The notes under the pieces: model-generated
What the model saw: only the letters and a program-made list of their open reading frames with translations
What the model was told of the DNA's origin: nothing
The model's database searches: none
Assembly: GCF_902167145.1 (NCBI RefSeq)
Contig: NC_050104.1
Span: forward strand, 6,842,001-6,906,000
Direction: 5' to 3'
Origin: Zea mays
Taxonomy: Eukaryota; Streptophyta; Magnoliopsida; Poales; Poaceae
Length of the DNA stretch: 64,000 nt
Shown: positions 60,173 to 64,000 of the stretch, piece after piece
How positions within the stretch are numbered: position 1 is the first letter of the stretch
Layout: the number at the start of each line of letters is the position of its first letter
Translations under genes and position numbers: made by a program

Positions 60173-61507
60173 CTATTCTTGTTGTTCATTGACCTCTTCA
60201 CCGACTATTTCCTCTTCCACTGGTTCTTCTTCTTGAATTTCCAGTTCACCTGGTTCAGCTTCTACTTCTGCATGATAGGCTTGTCCTCGGTTGACAGATA
60301 GGGGCTGACTCTTTCCCGCCGAGGCCTGACCTTGTTTCATTGGAGCTGGTGTAGTGTAGGCAGCCCTGTTGGGACAGTAGTTGGCGTAGTGTCCCGGTTG
60401 TCCACACTTGAAGCATGCCCTGTTGGTGGTTGTGTTAGGAGCAACGGGTCCTGCTGGGGTGCTTGCTTTCGGAGGAGCAGTTGGTGCCTGTTGAGTTTGT
60501 TGCCCGGTACTTCCACTAGCTGGTGTACTTGGAGTGGTAGTATAGCGAGGACGGGAACTACTTCCAGCCTGCCCTTGGTTAGCAGCCTTTCTTTTCTCTC
60601 CAAATATACTCCTCTTGTTTTCTACAGCAATAGCTTTATCCAGTAGCCTTTGGAAGGATGGGAATGTGTGCGATACCAGTTGATATTGCAAGGGTCCAAT
60701 CAAACCGTCCAGAAAAAGCTCCTGCTTTTGCTCATCATCCTCAACATCTCTAGGAGCATATCGAGATAACTGGATGAATTTGTCCCTATATTCACTCACG
60801 GACATACTTCCTTGCTTGAGGGAGAGAAACTCCTTTCTCTTAATCTTCATGAGTCCAGCAGGAATATGGTAATTCCTGAATTGTGTGGAGAATTCTGCCC
60901 AGGTAATTGTATCGACAGCAGCATGAGCAGCGCAGTACGCATCCCACCAATCTGCAGCAGGACCAGCGAGACGACCTGATGCGTAGAGTACTTTCTCTCG
61001 GTCCGAGCACTGAGCTATGTTGAGCATCTTCTCTATAGACTTTAGCCAGTCATCAGCTTGTAGTGGATCCGTGGAGTTGGAGAAGGTTGGTGGTTTGTGG
61101 CTCATGAATTCCCGATGCTTATCTCGGGATGGAACCGGTGGTGGAGGTGGAGGCAATGGCACATGTTGCTGTTGCTGCTGTTGTTGAAGTTGTTGTTGCA
61201 GCTGCTGTTGTTGCACCCTTCTCTCCTGGCGTATCTCTTCCCGCTCTTGGTGCATCTCCCGACGTGCATCCTCTCTTTCCTGGCGCATTTCCTGGCGTTC
61301 TTGCTGCATTTGGGCGCGCATATCTGCCATAGTGTCAGCCATTTGCTGCATCATTCTCATTTGAGCTGCAATCAGTGGGTCAACTCCGCCTGGTGGAGGA
61401 TTAGGAGGATTCATCTCTGCTGGTTGTGGCTGGGGTTGTCTATATATCCGCCGAGTGTGTCGATTAGGAGGTAAATCAATTCCACCACCCCTCCTAGTAT
61501 TGACCAT
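60173..61507 (-). CDS. Element Z gag
   Basis: An uninterrupted 444-codon frame from ATG 61507-61505 to TAG near 60173. The N-terminus carries MVNTRRGGG. A Met/Gln/Arg/Glu-rich coiled coil with a poly-Gln run follows (about residues 65-115), then a Pro run. The Retrotrans_gag core comes next (DDWLKSIEKML, ADWWDAYCAAH, FRNYHIPAG), then a CCHC zinc knuckle CFKCGQPGHYANYCP and a Glu-rich tail. In full chromovirus-type elements protease would follow; here the frame ends in an acidic tail and nothing pol-like comes after. The product would form capsid and package element RNA; its intact state agrees with the young LTRs. Confidence 0.88.
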   Translation of the reverse strand: MVNTRRGGGIDLPPNRHTRRIYRQPQPQPAEMNPPNPPPGGVDPLIAAQMRMMQQMADTMADMRAQMQQERQEMRQEREDARREMHQEREEIRQERRVQQQQLQQQLQQQQQQQHVPLPPPPPPVPSRDKHREFMSHKPPTFSNSTDPLQADDWLKSIEKMLNIAQCSDREKVLYASGRLAGPAADWWDAYCAAHAAVDTITWAEFSTQFRNYHIPAGLMKIKRKEFLSLKQGSMSVSEYRDKFIQLSRYAPRDVEDDEQKQELFLDGLIGPLQYQLVSHTFPSFQRLLDKAIAVENKRSIFGEKRKAANQGQAGSSSRPRYTTTPSTPASGSTGQQTQQAPTAPPKASTPAGPVAPNTTTNRACFKCGQPGHYANYCPNRAAYTTPAPMKQGQASAGKSQPLSVNRGQAYHAEVEAEPGELEIQEEEPVEEEIVGEEVNEQQE

Positions 61508-62130
61508 CTAAGTTAGAAGCATATCGTAAGATAGTTTTGCAAGGGAATCATTTGGTAGGCAGAATGATTAAGCTAATAGTTGGTTATGTACTGAAGATTC
61601 TTTGGTAGGGCTTGACCAGATATTTTATGTCAAGACTAGGGTAACTAGTTGTATGAGGTGAATGTCCAAAGGTAAGATATAATCTGATAAGATGAGATAG
61701 ATACAGAATACTAGATATTTTATTTTTTTAGGGGACTAATCTAGTTTATCTAGTTATTTTTATAAACATTTTTTATATGTATATGCAGATGTAATTGTGG
61801 ACATTACTCCACAACTCATCACACTCAATCAAAGATCCAAATCAAACAAGTATCATAAGAACAAGCATTTCAAGCATACAAATATTTACAAAAATAGTTT
61901 TGATTTTTTTTTCCTAAGAGCAGGTTCCTATTCCTAAAGGTCACCTTAGGTACTGGATTTCAAAGTGTGAAATCCACATTTGTCTTTGGAAAGAAAAGGT
62001 AAGAATAATCAGAGTAGAGCGGAAATAGACGAGAAAAGATTAAGATAAGTTTAGAAAAGAATCAGAGTAGCAAGGGTAAGTAAAGAATGGTTGTCCAGTT
62101 CTATCTAGGTTTCGTCCTACAGTCAACATT
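61508..62130 (-). other. Element Z leader region
   Basis: Non-coding AT-rich stretch between primer site and gag start. It would hold packaging signals; none can be recognised by eye. Confidence 0.6.
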
Positions 62131-62142
62131 CCTCTGATACCA
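62131..62142 (-). other. Element Z primer-binding site
   Basis: On the minus strand TGGTATCAGAGG, four bases after the 5' LTR; fits initiator methionine tRNA. Confidence 0.85.
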
Positions 62143-62146
62143 CTTC

Positions 62147-64000
62147 TGTCACACCCGGATTTTAGGGGTCCAAAACCCGGGCGCGAACATAATCACCAGG
62201 TGTGCTGGGACCAAGTCTCACACATATGATGAAATCATGGCACAGGATCGAATGTCACATCTTTACTATATAACAGGAGTTCTATACAAAATAAATAATT
62301 ACATTATAAGGAGACAACGGTCCAGCAACCCAAAGTTGACTGGGAGACGACGGCCTAGACCACTCACGAACACATCACAGCATCCTCCAAGCGCCTCATC
62401 CTGTGGTACCTGTTCTTGACCTGTGGGGGGTGTGAGACAGCAAGAGTGAGCTCACATACGTTCATCGCTCAACAAGTTGTGGGGAATAATGTGCATGGAC
62501 TCGCCAAAGGTGGGAGCTCACGTGAAGTGTAAGGCTTACCAAAGAGGATGGTTAGAGCTGAGCATTGCTTTTAAAGTTGGTCAAAATTTTATTAGCAGTT
62601 ACTAAGTATAAGTAAATACCAACCCAATTAAATAGTAGAACAGAAGTAACATCATCACCTGCGATGCAATGCATATGACAAATTGAATTTAGTTCCATAA
62701 GTTAATCATGTGAGGGTCCGAGCTGCTCATGACCGTGAGCACGGCTAGTATACCAGTTTTACACTCTGCAGAGGTGGCGCATCTTTACCCACAAGTCATG
62801 TTACCCATCTGCCAAGGGATCGCGACTTCCCATACACCTCTACCGAGGAGGCGAGGCAGGGTAACACTACGAGGCCTTTACAAAGTTCCACTAGCTTCAG
62901 AAAACCCGCTACAGTTTATAGGAAGCTCCAATGCAGGAATCCCTTGCAGGACCGCCATCGCAGCAAAATCCTCCCGAGGGCCTCCCTACACTGACCACTC
63001 CCCTACTGCCCTTGCCCCTTTCGGGTAAGGTAGTCCTCCACTAGCTTTCCTAATTAATCAGCCAAGGGCGTCCCATTAAACCCTTGTGGTAGCACTGTTT
63101 TCCCGGGTGGTCGCTCCATGTTCCAATTAACATAATGATCTTATCATGAACGATAAATAACAACGGATAACAAAAGTATAATCATGAGTAATGTATCTTC
63201 ATACCCAAAACCACATAAAGCACTAGCAAGTACTACCCAAAGAGTTTTAGTGGTAAACAAGGTATAAAGATAATCAAACTAGGGTAACCTATTGGGTCCC
63301 ATCAAAATTAACCTATGCAGATCATTATGATTAATCAGAACATGGCTGGGTAAAAAGAAGTGATCAAAGGCACAACTTGCCTGGGACTTGAGATTCCAGG
63401 TACCAGGATGATCTTCAGGTGACACGTGTCCTCACTGCTAAACGTAGCAATACAGACAAACATGGTATATACAAAATTAACATCACACCAAACATAAGAA
63501 TAAACTACGTAATAATAATCTACGGGTTGCTACGAGATCGTAGGAATAAGAATCACTAAATTCGGAGCTACGGTTATTAAGTTATGAATTTCCTAAGGTT
63601 TTATGTATTTTATACGAGATTAATCAAGAGATAAATTTTAATACCATTTTCATGTCAAAACAAAGATACAGGGTAATAAACAACATTATTATAGGATTAT
63701 AGGAATTGTAATGGATTAATTTGGACTAAAAATGGAATTTCTATGGGTTTTACAAGTTCTAGGGTTTATTTTCATATTATAAATTCGATTTCTAAATCAT
63801 TTAATCGATTTAAGCCAGTACTGGACTGGGCGCACTATTGTTAGAGAGTGAAGGGGGTTCGGCGCAAAAGATCCCAAGACCCATATTCACCCCGCGTGGA
63901 CGGCGGGTTGAATAAATGAAACCCCAAGGTCTCATAAGAAAAATGCCAACGACGAAGGGGTAAGGAGCAACCAGAGCCGCCCGATTGTGTTTCCACGGCC
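62147..64000 (-). repeat. Element Z 5' LTR, cut by window end
   Basis: First 1854 bp (in + strand order) of the second LTR, almost identical to 56685-58540. The remaining roughly 1.4 kb are outside the window. Confidence 0.9.

Larger units (their letters stand above)
56685..64000 (-). mobile_element. Gag-only LTR retrotransposon Z (minus), long LTRs, young
   Basis: Left LTR 56685-59928 (3244 bp), internal region 59929-62146 (2218 bp), right LTR from 62147 to beyond the window end. The internal region has primer site, one gag gene and polypurine tract but no protease, RT, RNase H or integrase, so the element must rely on enzymes of another element. This is the plan described as TR-GAG. Over the 1854 bp visible in both LTRs I count only about six base differences and one small indel, so the insertion is recent. 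The left target pentamer would be TTGTT (56680-56684); the right one is outside. Confidence 0.85.

Noticed and set aside
61097..61474. Leu/His-rich plus ORF of 125 codons
   Set aside because: Antisense of the poly-Gln and coiled-coil part of Z gag.

Overview
This window looks like intergenic DNA from a large grass genome, most likely a panicoid such as maize or a close relative. Three things point there: a CACTA transposon whose ends are packed with TTTGCCGAGTG-type motifs, SIRE-like copia elements whose LTRs carry palindromes around CACCGGACAGTCCGGTG, and deep nesting of LTR retrotransposons. I see no intact host gene, no rRNA or tRNA gene and no CRISPR array. The species is inferred, not proven.

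Layout. (1) 1-9781 is the right part of an autonomous-type CACTA element on the + strand: the end of a TNP2-like transposase, a broken second gene (Transposase_24 type) and the right terminus. A copia element in minus orientation (copy A, 3143-9599) splits it. (2) 9782-22699 is older flanking DNA with two small CACTA derivatives and a possible exon pair. That exon is interrupted by a Ty3/gypsy element (G1, 12158-21755, target duplication CTTGC). G1 has no recognisable gag but has a spliced gene on the opposite strand. (3) 22700-29964 is a remnant of a short-LTR copia element, split by a nearly intact second copy of the first family (copy B, 23162-29878, target duplication GATCA). (4) 29965-30549 looks like a solo LTR. 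(5) 30559 to the window end is a nest. SIRE-like copia X (minus strand) contains SIRE-like copia Y (32658-52119, duplication AAAAG). Y contains gypsy element W (36868-47536, duplication GTCCT). X is also broken in gag by element Z (56685 onward), a young gag-only retrotransposon with 3.2-kb LTRs.

How the parts work together. Each retrotransposon supplies, or once supplied, gag, protease, integrase, reverse transcriptase and RNase H for its own copying. Order of insertion follows from the nesting: X before Y before W, X before Z, CACTA before copia A. Coding decay is mostly C-to-T nonsense mutation (CAG to TAG, CGA to TGA), as expected of heavily methylated plant DNA.

The most interesting observation is in copia copies A and B. 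Both keep a 399-bp, T-rich, frame-preserving intron-like segment running from inside the 5' LTR across the LTR/primer-site boundary into gag, with an ATG for gag lying in the LTR itself. Splicing would separate translated RNA from RNA able to be reverse transcribed. Other points of interest are the antisense spliced genes in G1 and W, and the gag-only architecture of Z.
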